This document shows positions 1-9,130 of a DNA stretch of 64,000 bases, piece by piece. Numbering within the stretch: position 1 is the stretch's first letter; each line of letters begins with the position of its first letter. Position numbers and translations under genes: made by a program. This DNA comes from Sediminibacillus massiliensis (lineage in GTDB: Bacteria > Bacillota > Bacilli > Bacillales > Amphibacillaceae), in assembly GCF_900156915.1 (NCBI RefSeq), contig NZ_LT732535.1, positions 889,480 to 953,479 on the forward strand, in the 5' to 3' direction. The notes under the pieces are model-generated. The model was given only the letters and a program-made list of their open reading frames with translations, was not told the origin of the DNA and did not search any database.

Positions 1-323
1 GCTTCGAAAAAGAAGGCAAAAGTCTCCAAAAATAAAGGCAGGCTGATAACATTACCGGCTATTTGCATAAAGGAGGGCCACAATAAGGAGAGCTGAAGTC
101 CGATTGCCGTGCCGGTCACAACTCCAATTGCAACGGTTATGACGAAACCTCTCGCCCATCTTCTTGCAAGCAGCAGGTAGTGGGGATCCTGCTTTTTTAT
201 ACCGATTAGTTCTGCCAATGAAATCATGAAGGGCACCCCAACACCGATCGTGGCAAAAATTATATGGAAGCCTAACGTCAAAGACGTCAACGCCCTGCTC
301 ATCATGACGCTGTCTTCAAACAT
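1..323 (-). CDS. cydA: Cytochrome bd-type quinol oxidase subunit I, 5' part (runs off left edge)
   Basis: Only the first 107 residues are inside the window. Subunit I of bd-type terminal oxidases binds the haems and oxidises quinol in the cytoplasmic membrane. The visible part has the N-terminal helix with GFHIIFATIGVGVPFMI, including the conserved haem-ligand-type His20, and the helix with LQLSLLWPSFM. The ATG is preceded by GAGGTGAT at good spacing. It closely resembles the N-terminus of the complete CydA at 58134..59465, so this is a second, paralogous oxidase. Subunit II would lie beyond the left edge. Family assignment is firm; the subclass is inferred. Confidence 0.9.
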   Translation of the reverse strand, partial: MFEDSVMMSRALTSLTLGFHIIFATIGVGVPFMISLAELIGIKKQDPHYLLLARRWARGFVITVAIGVVTGTAIGLQLSLLWPSFMQIAGNVISLPLFLETFAFFFE

Positions 324-637
324 CGATTATCACCTCAAATAAAGTATGTATTCAGTAAAAAGAGCAAGATTTCCAGCCTCAAGGTTTAGCGCGCTGCATA
401 TTGCCAGAGTGATAGCCAAACCAAGCGGGGAATCATATCTTTCCGCCTTATTTGCCTTAAATTTACCGCGGAAGTATGAATCTTGCCGGAAAAATAAAAA
501 CCTGCTTATTCCCAATATCCTTTCTCTTTAAGCTATAAACATTTCGAATAATATTTCTTTGTATAGATCGAGCAAAAAAATTAACGCATACAAAAAAATA
601 GACCCGGCCGGAACAGCCATGGGTCTATTTTTGTATT
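324..637. other. Intergenic stretch between cydA-like gene and ABC exporter
   Basis: About 310 bases. Apart from the terminator at 597..629 and the cydA ribosome site next to 324, I see no convincing gene or regulatory motif. Short open frames on both strands here lack ribosome sites and family resemblance. Confidence 0.5.
597..629 (-). terminator. Rho-independent terminator after the bmrD-like gene
   Basis: Minus-strand stem AATAGACCC / GGGTCTATT followed by a run of T. It lies just after the stop of the exporter gene. Confidence 0.85.
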
Positions 638-2485
638 CTATAAATCATTCAGCATTTGAAATTGAGACTTCACCAAGTCAAAATACTCTCCCCGTTTATC
701 CATTAATTCGCGGTGATTGCCCTGTTCAAGAATCTTTCCGTGTTCGAGGACTATGATGTTATCGGCTTCCCGTATAGTAGACAATCTGTGGGCAATCATG
801 ATGGCTGTACGTCCTTTTAACAGCTTTTTCAAAGCTTGTTGAATTTTCACTTCTGTCTCTGTATCAATACTTGCAGTCGCTTCATCTAATATTAATATTC
901 TCGGATCTGCCAACAATGCCCTCGCAAAAGATAACAGTTGTCTTTCACCGGCAGAAAGGATATTACCTCTTTCTTCAACTTCCGTTTCATAACCATCAGC
1001 CAAGCGCTTGATAAAATCTTCCGCTCCCACTACCCTTGCAGCTTGATATACTTCCTCCTCACTTGCATCAGGCCGGCCGAATCGGATGTTTTCCAGAATT
1101 GTTCCGGAAAAAATGAACGTATCCTGCAGTACTACGCTGATATTTTGCCGGAGGCTATCCAACTTTATATCTTTTAAGTCATGGCCGTCTATTCGTACGG
1201 CCCCCTTGGTCGGGTCGTAAAAACGACTGATTAGATTCGCTATCGTCGATTTTCCAGATCCAGTATGACCTACAAGAGCCACTGTTTCACCCGGCTTCAT
1301 TTCAAGAGATATTTCATGTAATGCAATTCTATCTTCATCATAGGAGAACTGTACACGGTCAAATTCAATATGCCCTTTCATGTCCTTTAATTCAATCGCT
1401 TCCTTCTTCTCTACAACATTCGGCCTTTCATCCAAAAATTCGAATATTCGTTCCGAAGAAGCCATAGCTACCAATAACTGATTATATATTTGACCCAATC
1501 GGGATATTGGTTCCCAGAACATCCCCAGGAAAAAAGCAAACGAGACGAAGTCCCCGATAGCAATTCCACCGTTGGTCTCCCCCATTAAAAGCAAGTGGGC
1601 ACCATAGGAGATGAGGATGACTGTACCAATAGCATTACTCATTTCGACGAACGGCCCGAAATAGGCACTTTTCTTAGTTGCCAGCCTTTCACTTTCAAAG
1701 TTGTCTTTGTTCACCCCGTCGAAGAACTCGGTGTTTTCTGTTTCTTGAGAAAAGGATTGTGTGATGCGGATGCCTTGCATACTTTCATTAAGATGCGAAT
1801 TCAATCTGGATTTTTGAATCCTGACTTCTTGCCAGGACCTCCGTATATTCCTTCTCAGTCTTGTTGAAATATAAAACATTAACGGCAGGATGATCAATAC
1901 AGCCAAAGCAAGTTTTGGACTCAGCACGAAAAGGATTACCACGATACCCAGCAGCATGACGGTATCCATCAACAAATTGATAATACCGTTAGTAAATAGT
2001 TCCTGGAGCGAATTAACGTCATTCAGGATTCTTACCAGAATGGATCCTGCCGACCGTTTATCGAAGAAATTGTGCGAAAGGTACTGCACATGGGAAAACA
2101 ACTTCTTTCTTAAATCATAGATGACGTTTTGACCCAGTATATTTACCCACTTGATCCGGAACGTATTCCCTATATAACTGATTAAGTACAAGAGTGCAAT
2201 CCCCAAAACCAAATAAGTAAGAAAACCAACATCTCCATTTTTAATTGCTACATCGATTGCTACCTTCCCTATTAAAATCGGTACTGCAAGACGAACCGCG
2301 GTAGAAATAAACATAGCGATGATCGCCCCGGGCACGAGGGTTTTTGCGTACGGCTTCAAGTACGTAAGCAACCTGGCCATCTGTTGCCAGTTAAAAGGCT
2401 TCTCTACAGCTCGGTCAAGGGGATAATAAAATCGCTTTAAGTGTCTGCTGCTATTATTGGATCCACTTGTCATATTCTTAGCCAA
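638..2485 (-). CDS. bmrD: Heterodimeric ABC exporter, half-transporter with canonical catalytic site (BmrD/YheH-like)
   Basis: One half of a multidrug-type ABC exporter, 615 residues. An N-terminal six-helix transmembrane domain (about 45-335) is followed by a nucleotide-binding domain with Walker A GHTGSGKST (406-414), signature LSAGERQLLS and Walker B ILILDEATASID, whose glutamate is the catalytic base. The start is TTG with AAGGAGGG seven bases upstream. It lies 12 bases after its partner gene, so the two are co-transcribed. In the B. subtilis BmrCD pair only BmrD keeps the catalytic glutamate, and the same asymmetry is seen here. B. subtilis BmrD is somewhat longer. Substrates cannot be read from sequence; drugs or lipids are both possible. 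Confidence 0.85.
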   Translation of the reverse strand: MAKNMTSGSNNSSRHLKRFYYPLDRAVEKPFNWQQMARLLTYLKPYAKTLVPGAIIAMFISTAVRLAVPILIGKVAIDVAIKNGDVGFLTYLVLGIALLYLISYIGNTFRIKWVNILGQNVIYDLRKKLFSHVQYLSHNFFDKRSAGSILVRILNDVNSLQELFTNGIINLLMDTVMLLGIVVILFVLSPKLALAVLIILPLMFYISTRLRRNIRRSWQEVRIQKSRLNSHLNESMQGIRITQSFSQETENTEFFDGVNKDNFESERLATKKSAYFGPFVEMSNAIGTVILISYGAHLLLMGETNGGIAIGDFVSFAFFLGMFWEPISRLGQIYNQLLVAMASSERIFEFLDERPNVVEKKEAIELKDMKGHIEFDRVQFSYDEDRIALHEISLEMKPGETVALVGHTGSGKSTIANLISRFYDPTKGAVRIDGHDLKDIKLDSLRQNISVVLQDTFIFSGTILENIRFGRPDASEEEVYQAARVVGAEDFIKRLADGYETEVEERGNILSAGERQLLSFARALLADPRILILDEATASIDTETEVKIQQALKKLLKGRTAIMIAHRLSTIREADNIIVLEHGKILEQGNHRELMDKRGEYFDLVKSQFQMLNDL

Positions 2486-2497
2486 ATTTTTCCCTCC

Positions 2498-4249
2498 TTA
2501 TTTAGAAGCACTCATAATTTCTTCTTTATCCTGATATTGAATATCATAGATGCGCTGGTATGGGCCGCCATTGATCAGTAGTTCCTCGTGCCGCCCGCGC
2601 TCTACAATTTCCCCATCTTCAAGAACAAGTATCTCATCAGCGTGTTTAATAGACGAAATACGGTGAGCAATGATAAAAGTTGTCCTGTCTTTCATTACTT
2701 CTTTAAGCGCTTTTTGAATTTTGAATTCAGTTTCCATATCGACAGCAGACGTGGCATCGTCCAGAATTAGTATGCTTGGGTCGATGAGAATAGACCGCGC
2801 GATTGCAATTCTTTGTTTTTGTCCTCCAGACAGCCCCATTCCCCTTTCGCCGAGCATGGTGTCATATCCGTTCGGCATTTCCATGATAAAATCGTGCGCC
2901 TGTGCTCTCTTGGCTGCATCGATGATTTGTTCCATATCTGCAGCCGGGTTTCCGTATGCAATATTCTCTTTTATGCTTGTAGAAAACAGGAAGGACTCTT
3001 GCAGAACATAACCTATATTGCGGCGCAATGTCTTTAAATCATACTCTCTCGTATTGATCCCATCTACCAATACTTCGCCGGTTTCTGGTTCATAAAACCT
3101 GGAAATCAGCTGAGTGATACTCGTCTTTCCAGCACCAGTCGCACCCATTAAGCCTATCACTTTGCCAGGAGGGGCGTCGAAAGAAATATTTTTCAAGGCA
3201 GTATCATCTTCTTCTGCGTAAGTGAGGGTAACATCATTGAAGGTAACATGCCCTTTCAAACGGTCCATTTTTATCGGACAGTCCTGCTCGACTATATCTT
3301 CTTCCGCCTCCAAAATTTCCAACAGACGTTCACCGGATGCTTTCGCCTGGGAAAACATGTTGACGATGAACCCCAAATGCATTAGAGGTCCGAGTATATA
3401 ACTTACCAAACTGAAAAAGGCTACCAATGCCCCTAAGCTGAGGTTGCCATTTACTACGAGGTACCCACCATATGCCAACAGGGCCACCATACATACGTTG
3501 CCGATGAACTCCATCAAGGGAAAATACCTTGCCCAAATATTGGAGGTCGCAATATAATTGTCTTTATAATTTACATTGTTGCTGGTGAATCTTTCAATTT
3601 CAAAGCCCTCTTTTGATAATGATTTGACTGTGTTCATACCACTGACATTTTCTTGTATCCTGGTGTTTAATTTCCCTAAAGACTTTCTGATCTTTCTGAA
3701 TGAAGGATGGACCCGTTGGTCAAACTTATAGACTACAACACCCAAAAATGGCATGGCAGCCATAGTTACCAGAGCAAGCGGTATAGAGTAATAAAACATT
3801 ACACTTAAACTGAAAACGATTAAGAGAACCACTTTTATCAATTCTTTGAGTCCGGCCGCCAAAAAGAATTTAAAACCTTCTACATCCATTGTCAGCCGTG
3901 ACATCAAATCTCCTGTTCGCGCATTGTCATAATAAGTAAATGATAAACGTTGCAGCTTTTTGTACAAACCGTCCCTCAATGTGTACACAGAGTTAACCCC
4001 AAATAAGTCCCCCATATACTGCTGAAGAAAATTGGCAACACCTTTTACCAGCATAATCAGAATGAACCCTGCTGATAAATACGGAATCAAGTTGTATTGC
4101 TCGCCTAAAACTACATCATCAATGGTAATCTTCAGTATGATCGGATAGGTGAGTGTAATCGCTGTCACTAACATTACAAAAAACAGAGAAGTAAAAAAAT
4201 ACTTTCTAAAAGGCCAATAATATTGCTTCAATTTCTTGAATGTTTCCAT
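2498..4249 (-). CDS. bmrC: Heterodimeric ABC exporter, half-transporter with degenerate catalytic site (BmrC/YheI-like)
   Basis: Partner half-transporter, 583 residues, close to the B. subtilis BmrC length. Six predicted helices (about 15-300) precede an ATP-binding domain with Walker A GATGAGKTS (369-377), signature LSGGQKQRI and Walker B ILILDDATSAVD. The residue after Walker B is aspartate instead of the usual catalytic glutamate, as in BmrC, so one of the two ATP sites of the dimer is expected to be non-hydrolytic. I chose the ATG with GAGGGAGGGG just upstream; an in-frame start seven codons earlier has no ribosome site. I find no leader peptide like B. subtilis bmrB in the short upstream gap. 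Confidence 0.87.
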   Translation of the reverse strand: METFKKLKQYYWPFRKYFFTSLFFVMLVTAITLTYPIILKITIDDVVLGEQYNLIPYLSAGFILIMLVKGVANFLQQYMGDLFGVNSVYTLRDGLYKKLQRLSFTYYDNARTGDLMSRLTMDVEGFKFFLAAGLKELIKVVLLIVFSLSVMFYYSIPLALVTMAAMPFLGVVVYKFDQRVHPSFRKIRKSLGKLNTRIQENVSGMNTVKSLSKEGFEIERFTSNNVNYKDNYIATSNIWARYFPLMEFIGNVCMVALLAYGGYLVVNGNLSLGALVAFFSLVSYILGPLMHLGFIVNMFSQAKASGERLLEILEAEEDIVEQDCPIKMDRLKGHVTFNDVTLTYAEEDDTALKNISFDAPPGKVIGLMGATGAGKTSITQLISRFYEPETGEVLVDGINTREYDLKTLRRNIGYVLQESFLFSTSIKENIAYGNPAADMEQIIDAAKRAQAHDFIMEMPNGYDTMLGERGMGLSGGQKQRIAIARSILIDPSILILDDATSAVDMETEFKIQKALKEVMKDRTTFIIAHRISSIKHADEILVLEDGEIVERGRHEELLINGGPYQRIYDIQYQDKEEIMSASK

Positions 4250-4369
4250 CTGTTCCCCTCCCTCTAACAATTTGTCACGTATTTATAAATATATCGGGTT
4301 CCGAAATAAATTTCCACCCTTTCGACTTAATTTTTTAAAAATTTTGATACCTGTTTTTGCACATAAGAA

Positions 4370-4399
4370 AACCCCCTGTATTTGGATCGACAGGGGGTT
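4370..4399 (-). terminator. Rho-independent terminator after ykuV
   Basis: Stem AACCCCCTGT / ACAGGGGGTT with a ten-base loop, followed on the minus strand by TTTTCTT. It separates ykuV from the ABC exporter genes. Confidence 0.85.
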
Positions 4400-4413
4400 C
4401 ACAATCGGATAAC

Positions 4414-4863
4414 TTATTTCACATTTTTACCAAGGACACGATTCACGCGTTTACGCAGCATTTTCATGCCTCCTCCGCCAGCTTGGAAATGGCGGAGATT
4501 TCCTTCTTCGTCGAATACATAATAGGCAGGTACATATTTATTTTCAAAGGCATCTGTCAATGCGTGCTTATTATCAACAAAGATGGATTGGGAAATTCCA
4601 TGTTCTTCAGCGACCTCTTTTATCTTATCTAAGTCCAGGTCTTTTTCTGAACGCGGCATATGGACTGCAACTACATTCAACTCATCCTTATACTCGTCAC
4701 GGAATTCATTCACGTTCGGCATCGCTTCCTTACAAAGACCACAGCTTACAGACCAAAAATGGATTAATGTAGGTTTGTCACCTACTAAGTCTGTCTTTGT
4801 AACTTCTCCATTCAGCCACTCAGTAGCGCCATCCAATTCTGGCATTGGTTCTCTTAGTTTCAT
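4414..4863 (-). CDS. ykuV: Thiol-disulfide oxidoreductase, YkuV-like
   Basis: Thioredoxin-fold protein of 149 residues (B. subtilis YkuV is 148). The active site is FWSVSCGLCKE with Cys41 and Cys44, and the cis-proline loop is YVPAYYV (Pro112). There is no signal peptide or membrane anchor, so it should act in the cytoplasm, reducing protein disulfides or serving the neighbouring peroxiredoxin. Ribosome site AAAGGAGG precedes the ATG. It lies downstream of ykuU on the same strand, as in B. subtilis, but a strong terminator sits between them. Confidence 0.88.
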   Translation of the reverse strand: MKLREPMPELDGATEWLNGEVTKTDLVGDKPTLIHFWSVSCGLCKEAMPNVNEFRDEYKDELNVVAVHMPRSEKDLDLDKIKEVAEEHGISQSIFVDNKHALTDAFENKYVPAYYVFDEEGNLRHFQAGGGGMKMLRKRVNRVLGKNVK

Positions 4864-4920
4864 TACGGTTCCTCCTTTAGCAGTAGGCTATTCGTTTTTT
4901 ATCGCTTATAAGGTAAAAAA

Positions 4921-4943
4921 GGTCTAACACCGGGTGTTAGACC
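4921..4943 (-). terminator. Terminator between ykuU and ykuV
   Basis: Near-perfect inverted repeat GGTCTAACAC / GTGTTAGACC followed on the minus strand by TTTTTT. It would stop most ykuU transcripts, leaving ykuV to read-through or to an unseen promoter. Confidence 0.85.
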
Positions 4944-4954
4944 CTCTTTCTTTA

Positions 4955-5497
4955 TTATAAAGTTTCTTGGCCTGGCTTCCAGTCTGCCGGGCAAAGTCCG
5001 CCGGTTTGCAATGCTTGCAGGACGCGAAGAGTTTCATCAACGTCACGGCCGATGTTGTTGTGGTTAACAACTTGATATTGAAGTTCACCTTCAGGATTGA
5101 TGATGAACAAGCCTCGTAATGCAACGCCTTCTTCTTCAATCAACACACCATACTCTTTTGCAACTTTATGGTTTGTATCAGCGGCTAATGAATACTCAAG
5201 ATCTCCCAATCCATTTTCATCACGAGAAGTGTTAATCCAAGCTAGATGTGTATGGATCGTATCGGTGGATACACCGATTACTTCTGCATCAAGATCTTCG
5301 AATTCATCGAAGCGGTCAGACATAGCAGTGATCTCAGTAGGACAAACAAATGTAAAGTCCATAGGATAGAAGAAAAGAACTGTCCATTTGTCATTCTTCA
5401 TATTTTCTTCCAATGATACCTTGCCGAATTCTTTGTTTGAAAGCACTGCTTCCATTTCAAAACGAGGAGCTTGTTTACCAACCATACGTTCTGCCAT
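4955..5497 (-). CDS. ykuU: 2-Cys peroxiredoxin, YkuU-like
   Basis: AhpC/TSA-family peroxiredoxin of 180 residues, the same length as B. subtilis YkuU. The peroxidatic cysteine is Cys52 in FYPMDFTFVCPTE and the resolving cysteine is Cys169 in GGLCPADW, so it is a typical 2-Cys enzyme reducing peroxides with thiol electrons, probably from thioredoxin or YkuV. GGAGGG at seven bases before ATG at 5497 decides the start; an in-frame ATG eight codons upstream has no ribosome site. A strong sigma-A promoter lies about 170 bases upstream. Confidence 0.93.
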   Translation of the reverse strand: MAERMVGKQAPRFEMEAVLSNKEFGKVSLEENMKNDKWTVLFFYPMDFTFVCPTEITAMSDRFDEFEDLDAEVIGVSTDTIHTHLAWINTSRDENGLGDLEYSLAADTNHKVAKEYGVLIEEEGVALRGLFIINPEGELQYQVVNHNNIGRDVDETLRVLQALQTGGLCPADWKPGQETL

Positions 5498-5863
5498 TAT
5501 AAATCCCTCCATAAAATCCATGTATTATATAGCAGGCCCATTCTTCACCATTAATTATCTTCTACCTCTTCTATGTAGAAACTACTGTTATTTAAGATAT
5601 TTGTAAAAATCGCACATTAATGCAATTTGTCGAATGATGATGTCGAAACCCGCTAATTTTGATTACAGAACACATTATATAGGACCACGTAAAAACAGTC
5701 AAAAATTTAAATCGCGTTAGTTAAACTAATCAAATAAAGGAACATGAACCTTCTCCACCTACCTTGTATGCTAATCCTTTCCTGTTAAATCAAAAGTAGA
5801 TATAATTTGATTCTTCAATTCTTTTTTTTTATCCTTAAGATTGAATATGAAAGGAGAAATAAA
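5498..5863. other. Divergent regulatory region between ykuU and ykuT
   Basis: About 365 bases. It holds the ykuU promoter at 5674..5702 and a leader of roughly 170 bases for ykuU. For ykuT a TATAAT-like box lies near 5801 without a good -35. I see no clear PerR-type operator. Confidence 0.5.
5674..5702 (-). promoter_or_regulatory. Sigma-A promoter of ykuU
   Basis: On the minus strand: -35 TTGACT at 5697-5702, 17-base spacer, -10 TATAAT at 5674-5679. Transcription would begin near 5667. Confidence 0.8.
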
Positions 5864-6700
5864 ATGAGTTTATTCGAAAATTGGGATTTTGGTGAAACAA
5901 TGGAATTGGTCCTCTATTCCGGGTTGCAAATCATTTTATTGATTATTGCATTCATGATTATTTCACCAATCGGGAAAAAGGTCATATCTAAGACCTTGTC
6001 TGGAGCCGGAAGCAGACAGAAGATTTCAGAAGGCAGAGCCAGAACATTGGAAAAATTGTTGTTAAACATATACTCGTATGTATTGATTTTTCTTTTCATT
6101 GTGATGGTATTCGGTATTTTCGAAATTCCGATTGGCCCTCTTCTTGCCGGTGCAGGCGTAGTAGGGCTTGCCATTGGTTTTGGAGCTCAAGGACTTGTCA
6201 GTGATGTAGTAACCGGCTTTTTCCTTCTACTGGAAAAACAAGTGGAAGTGGATGAATATGTAACAGCTGGCGGTTATGATGGCATAGTGGAAGAAATCGG
6301 TCTGCGCACCACGAAAATAAGAAGTTTTGATGGGACCTTGAATTTTGTACCTAATCGAGAAATTGTCGGTGTCAGCAACCATTCAAGAGGGACTATGAGA
6401 GCTATGGTCGATATCGGAATAAGCTATGATGACAGCATCGATGAAGCAATGGCGGTTCTTCAACGTATATGCGATGAGTACAAAGAGAATGATGAACGCT
6501 TTAAGGAAGGACCTGATGTACTTGGCGTTCAAAGCATCGGATCCTCGGATATTGTGTTGAGAATTCTCGGTCAAACAGAAAACATGGAGCAGTGGGGTGC
6601 GGAAAGAGATTTAAGAAAACGTATAAAAGAAGAGTTCGACGCAGCCGGCATTGATATTCCTTACCCACACCAGGTAAATATAAAAAAAGAAACGAATTAG
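5864..6700 (+). CDS. ykuT: Small-conductance mechanosensitive channel, MscS family (YkuT-like)
   Basis: MscS-type channel of 278 residues that opens on membrane tension to release solutes during osmotic downshock. Three helices are visible near residues 12-35, 63-85 and 91-122. The pore helix carries the small-residue pattern GAGVVGLAIGFGAQGL, followed by the cytoplasmic beta and C-terminal domains with FVPNREI. AAAGGAG before ATG at 5864 decides the start. B. subtilis YkuT is of similar size and sits between ykuS and ykuU, as here. Confidence 0.92.
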   Translation: MSLFENWDFGETMELVLYSGLQIILLIIAFMIISPIGKKVISKTLSGAGSRQKISEGRARTLEKLLLNIYSYVLIFLFIVMVFGIFEIPIGPLLAGAGVVGLAIGFGAQGLVSDVVTGFFLLLEKQVEVDEYVTAGGYDGIVEEIGLRTTKIRSFDGTLNFVPNREIVGVSNHSRGTMRAMVDIGISYDDSIDEAMAVLQRICDEYKENDERFKEGPDVLGVQSIGSSDIVLRILGQTENMEQWGAERDLRKRIKEEFDAAGIDIPYPHQVNIKKETN

Positions 6701-6735
6701 AAAAAATGGGTCCCATATAAATGGACCCATTTTTT
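6701..6735. terminator. Bidirectional terminator between ykuT and ykuS
   Basis: Stem AAAAAATGGGTCC / GGACCCATTTTTT, with T runs on both strands, placed between two convergent genes. Confidence 0.9.
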
Positions 6736-6738
6736 CAT

Positions 6739-6981
6739 TTACTGAAAACGACTGTCAACTTGTTCGCATACTTCATCGGCCGTCATGCCGTGGGCATTTA
6801 TCACCGAACCTTGGATAGCAGCATTGGACATTCCCATCACATCTTTATCCTGGCCGGAAATAACACAGCAATCACAGTTTTGAGCATCTTGCTCCTGTCT
6901 GAGCTCGACAAGTTCGTATCCTCTCTCCTGCAATGCGCCTTTAATATCTGAAAGAGTTCCTTCGATACCTATTCTTGGCAC
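6739..6981 (-). CDS. ykuS: UPF0180 family protein YkuS
   Basis: Eighty-residue cytoplasmic protein of unknown function that closely matches B. subtilis YkuS. Conserved features are the start PRIGIEGTLSDI, the cysteine pair in NCDCCVISGQD and the run GSVINAHGMTADEVC. The start is GTG at 6981, seven bases after GGAGGT; an ATG six codons upstream would overlap that ribosome site. It follows dapL by about 80 bases on the same strand and is probably co-transcribed with it. Confidence 0.9.
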   Translation of the reverse strand: MPRIGIEGTLSDIKGALQERGYELVELRQEQDAQNCDCCVISGQDKDVMGMSNAAIQGSVINAHGMTADEVCEQVDSRFQ

Positions 6982-7059
6982 ATGAACTACCTCCTTCATT
7001 ATCTTTTTGAAAAATCATCTATATAATCCCCAGATAATGAATAGGTATGCAGAAAGGTA

Positions 7060-8169
7060 TTACAATGACCTTATTGACTTTTCGACTACTAGAACGCCCA
7101 CTTGCAGAGCCTCTTCTTTAGGGTCCAGCCTGCTGTGGTGTAAGCCATAATCAGAATCAACTCCGAGCCAGAACATGAAGCCTGGAATCTCTTTTAACAT
7201 GTAACCGAAATCTTCTCCTGTCATTGCCGGTGCTGCATCCTGCCAGTTTATTCCTTCGTTCTTGACAATTTCTTTAAACTTATCTACATAGCTCGCTTCA
7301 TTAAAGACTTGATAGTAATTGGATCCATAGTCAATCTCGATCGAACAGTCATTCGATATTTCAAAACCTTTGGCAATTCGTTCAATTTCCTCTTTCACTG
7401 TATCAATCGTTTCAGGCTGCAAAGTACGTATAGTTCCTTCAAGTCTGGCGTTTTCAGCAATAACATTTTGAACAAATCCTCCGGTGACTTTTCCGATAGT
7501 CACCACAGCACTTTCCAAAGGATCAATTCTCCTCGAAACGATTTGTTGTAATTGAGTGACAAAACTGCTGGCAGCAACAACCATGTCTTTCGTTAAGTGA
7601 GGATATGCAGCGTGCCCGCCTTTTCCATGAAAATCAATAAACAGTTCGCTCGTATTGGCAAAAAGCAACCCTTTTCTCGTAGATACTGTGCCTACGGGCA
7701 GCTCAGGTGCTACATGGAGTGCGAAAATGACATCGGGCCGCCACTCCTTGAAAATATCTGTATCGAGCATTGGCAGTGCCCCTCCAGGCCCTTCTTCCGC
7801 CGGTTGAAAAATAAACAGCACATTATCTTCTGCAGGTGATTGGGATAGAAGATGAAGTACACCAAGCGCTATCGTCATATGGAAATCATGTCCACATGCA
7901 TGCATCCTGCCTTCATGCCTGGAAGCAAAGGAATACCCAGTATCTTCCTTTATCGGCAACCCGTCAATATCCGCACGGAACCCTATGGTTTTTTCTGGAT
8001 TCGTCCCTGCCACTTTTACAGCTATCCCGGTTTTCCAAGTTTTCATTGATAGATGTTGCTGCGGCATTTCTTGAATTTTTCCCAGTAAATACTCCTGGGT
8101 TTTCCATTCTTTGAAACCGAGCTCCGGAATTTGGTGTAAATCTCTTCTTATTTTGTTAAGATCTTTCAT
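7060..8169 (-). CDS. dapL: N-acetyl-diaminopimelate deacetylase (YkuR)
   Basis: M20-family metallohydrolase of 369 residues. It removes acetyl from N-acetyl-LL-diaminopimelate in the acetylase branch of lysine and peptidoglycan precursor synthesis. The metal-binding motif [12 protein letters not shown], the catalytic EEGPGG stretch and a C-terminal [11 protein letters not shown] are present. GGTGGG seven or more bases before ATG at 8169 sets the start. It lies directly downstream of dapH, whose product acts earlier in the same branch. B. subtilis calls this gene ykuR or dapL. Confidence 0.92.
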   Translation of the reverse strand: MKDLNKIRRDLHQIPELGFKEWKTQEYLLGKIQEMPQQHLSMKTWKTGIAVKVAGTNPEKTIGFRADIDGLPIKEDTGYSFASRHEGRMHACGHDFHMTIALGVLHLLSQSPAEDNVLFIFQPAEEGPGGALPMLDTDIFKEWRPDVIFALHVAPELPVGTVSTRKGLLFANTSELFIDFHGKGGHAAYPHLTKDMVVAASSFVTQLQQIVSRRIDPLESAVVTIGKVTGGFVQNVIAENARLEGTIRTLQPETIDTVKEEIERIAKGFEISNDCSIEIDYGSNYYQVFNEASYVDKFKEIVKNEGINWQDAAPAMTGEDFGYMLKEIPGFMFWLGVDSDYGLHHSRLDPKEEALQVGVLVVEKSIRSL

Positions 8170-8209
8170 AAGATTCTTCCCACCGTTCACAAACGTTTTT
8201 TGATAGAAA

Positions 8210-8241
8210 CAGAGCAGGAGAAGATGTCTCCTCCTGCCCTG
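8210..8241 (-). terminator. Hairpin between dapH and dapL
   Basis: An 11-bp stem (CAGAGCAGGAG at 8210-8220 and CTCCTGCCCTG at 8231-8241, one G-T wobble), followed on the minus strand only by TTTCTATC. It could be a weak terminator or an mRNA-stabilising hairpin that lowers dapL relative to dapH. Confidence 0.5.
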
Positions 8242-8246
8242 CTATC

Positions 8247-8969
8247 TTATTCTTCATCAAGCTTTCTTAATTCAGCTTTAATTTCTGTTTTGGATTTTGT
8301 CTGATCATCTATCTCTTTCAATACTTTGGCAGGTGTACCTGCTACTAAAGTATTTGGCGGTACGTCCTGAGTGACAATCGCCCCAGCTGCGACGACAGCT
8401 CCTGCACCGACAGTTACTCCTTCAAGCACAACAGCATTTGCTCCGATAACCACGCCGTCTTCAATCACAACCGGTTTAGCTGAAGGGGGTTCGATGACAC
8501 CGGCAAGAACGGATCCTGCCCCAATGTGGCAATTCTTGCCTACTGTCGCTCTCCCGCCTAGTGTCACGTTCATATCGATCATCGTTCCTTCACCGATCAC
8601 AGAGCCGATATTGATCATCGCACCCATCATGATTACACAGCCATCGCCAATTTCGACTTGGTCTCTGATAACAGCGCCAGGTTCGATTCTTGCATTGATT
8701 CCTTTTAAATCCAATAAAGGGATTGCAGAGTTTCTCCTGTCGTTTTCGACAACATAGTCCTCTATTTGTTCACTATATGTATCAAGGACACCTTTGAGTT
8801 CTTTCCATTCACCAAACAGTACACCAGTATTGCCTTCGACAAATGTCTTGATATTCTCTCCATAATTTATCTTTTCCAGCTGACTACCTTTAATGTAAAC
8901 TTTTACCGGGGTAGATTTCTTGCTATTCGAAATGAAAGAAATAATTTCATTTGCATCCATCATTTTCAT
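8247..8969 (-). CDS. dapH: 2,3,4,5-tetrahydropyridine-2,6-dicarboxylate N-acetyltransferase
   Basis: Acetylates tetrahydrodipicolinate using acetyl-CoA in the diaminopimelate pathway. Of 240 residues, about 100-200 form the left-handed beta-helix of hexapeptide repeats (for example [18 protein letters not shown] and [15 protein letters not shown]). The N-terminal [16 protein letters not shown] is nearly identical to B. subtilis DapH. GGAGG seven bases before the ATG supports the start. It heads the dapH-dapL-ykuS run. Confidence 0.96.
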   Translation of the reverse strand: MKMMDANEIISFISNSKKSTPVKVYIKGSQLEKINYGENIKTFVEGNTGVLFGEWKELKGVLDTYSEQIEDYVVENDRRNSAIPLLDLKGINARIEPGAVIRDQVEIGDGCVIMMGAMINIGSVIGEGTMIDMNVTLGGRATVGKNCHIGAGSVLAGVIEPPSAKPVVIEDGVVIGANAVVLEGVTVGAGAVVAAGAIVTQDVPPNTLVAGTPAKVLKEIDDQTKSKTEIKAELRKLDEE

Positions 8970-9073
8970 TTGTTTTCCTCCTTGGCTTTAAACTTCATTT
9001 CCTATTAACTTTATCAAAAGATGTTTATAGTACACAAGGAATAACTTACTACATTATTTCCTGTGAATAAAAA

Positions 9074-9099
9074 AGCCCTTGATAACTTTATCAAGGGCT
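9074..9099 (-). terminator. Terminator after ykuL
   Basis: Stem AGCCCTTGATAA / TTATCAAGGGCT followed by TTTTTT on the minus strand. Confidence 0.9.
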
Positions 9100-9130
9100 C
9101 GAAATAATTATAAACTGTTTCACATATGTG

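Noticed and set aside
346-756. Plus-strand frames between the cydA-like gene and the ABC exporter
   Set aside because: No ribosome sites; the second frame overlaps the exporter end and terminator.
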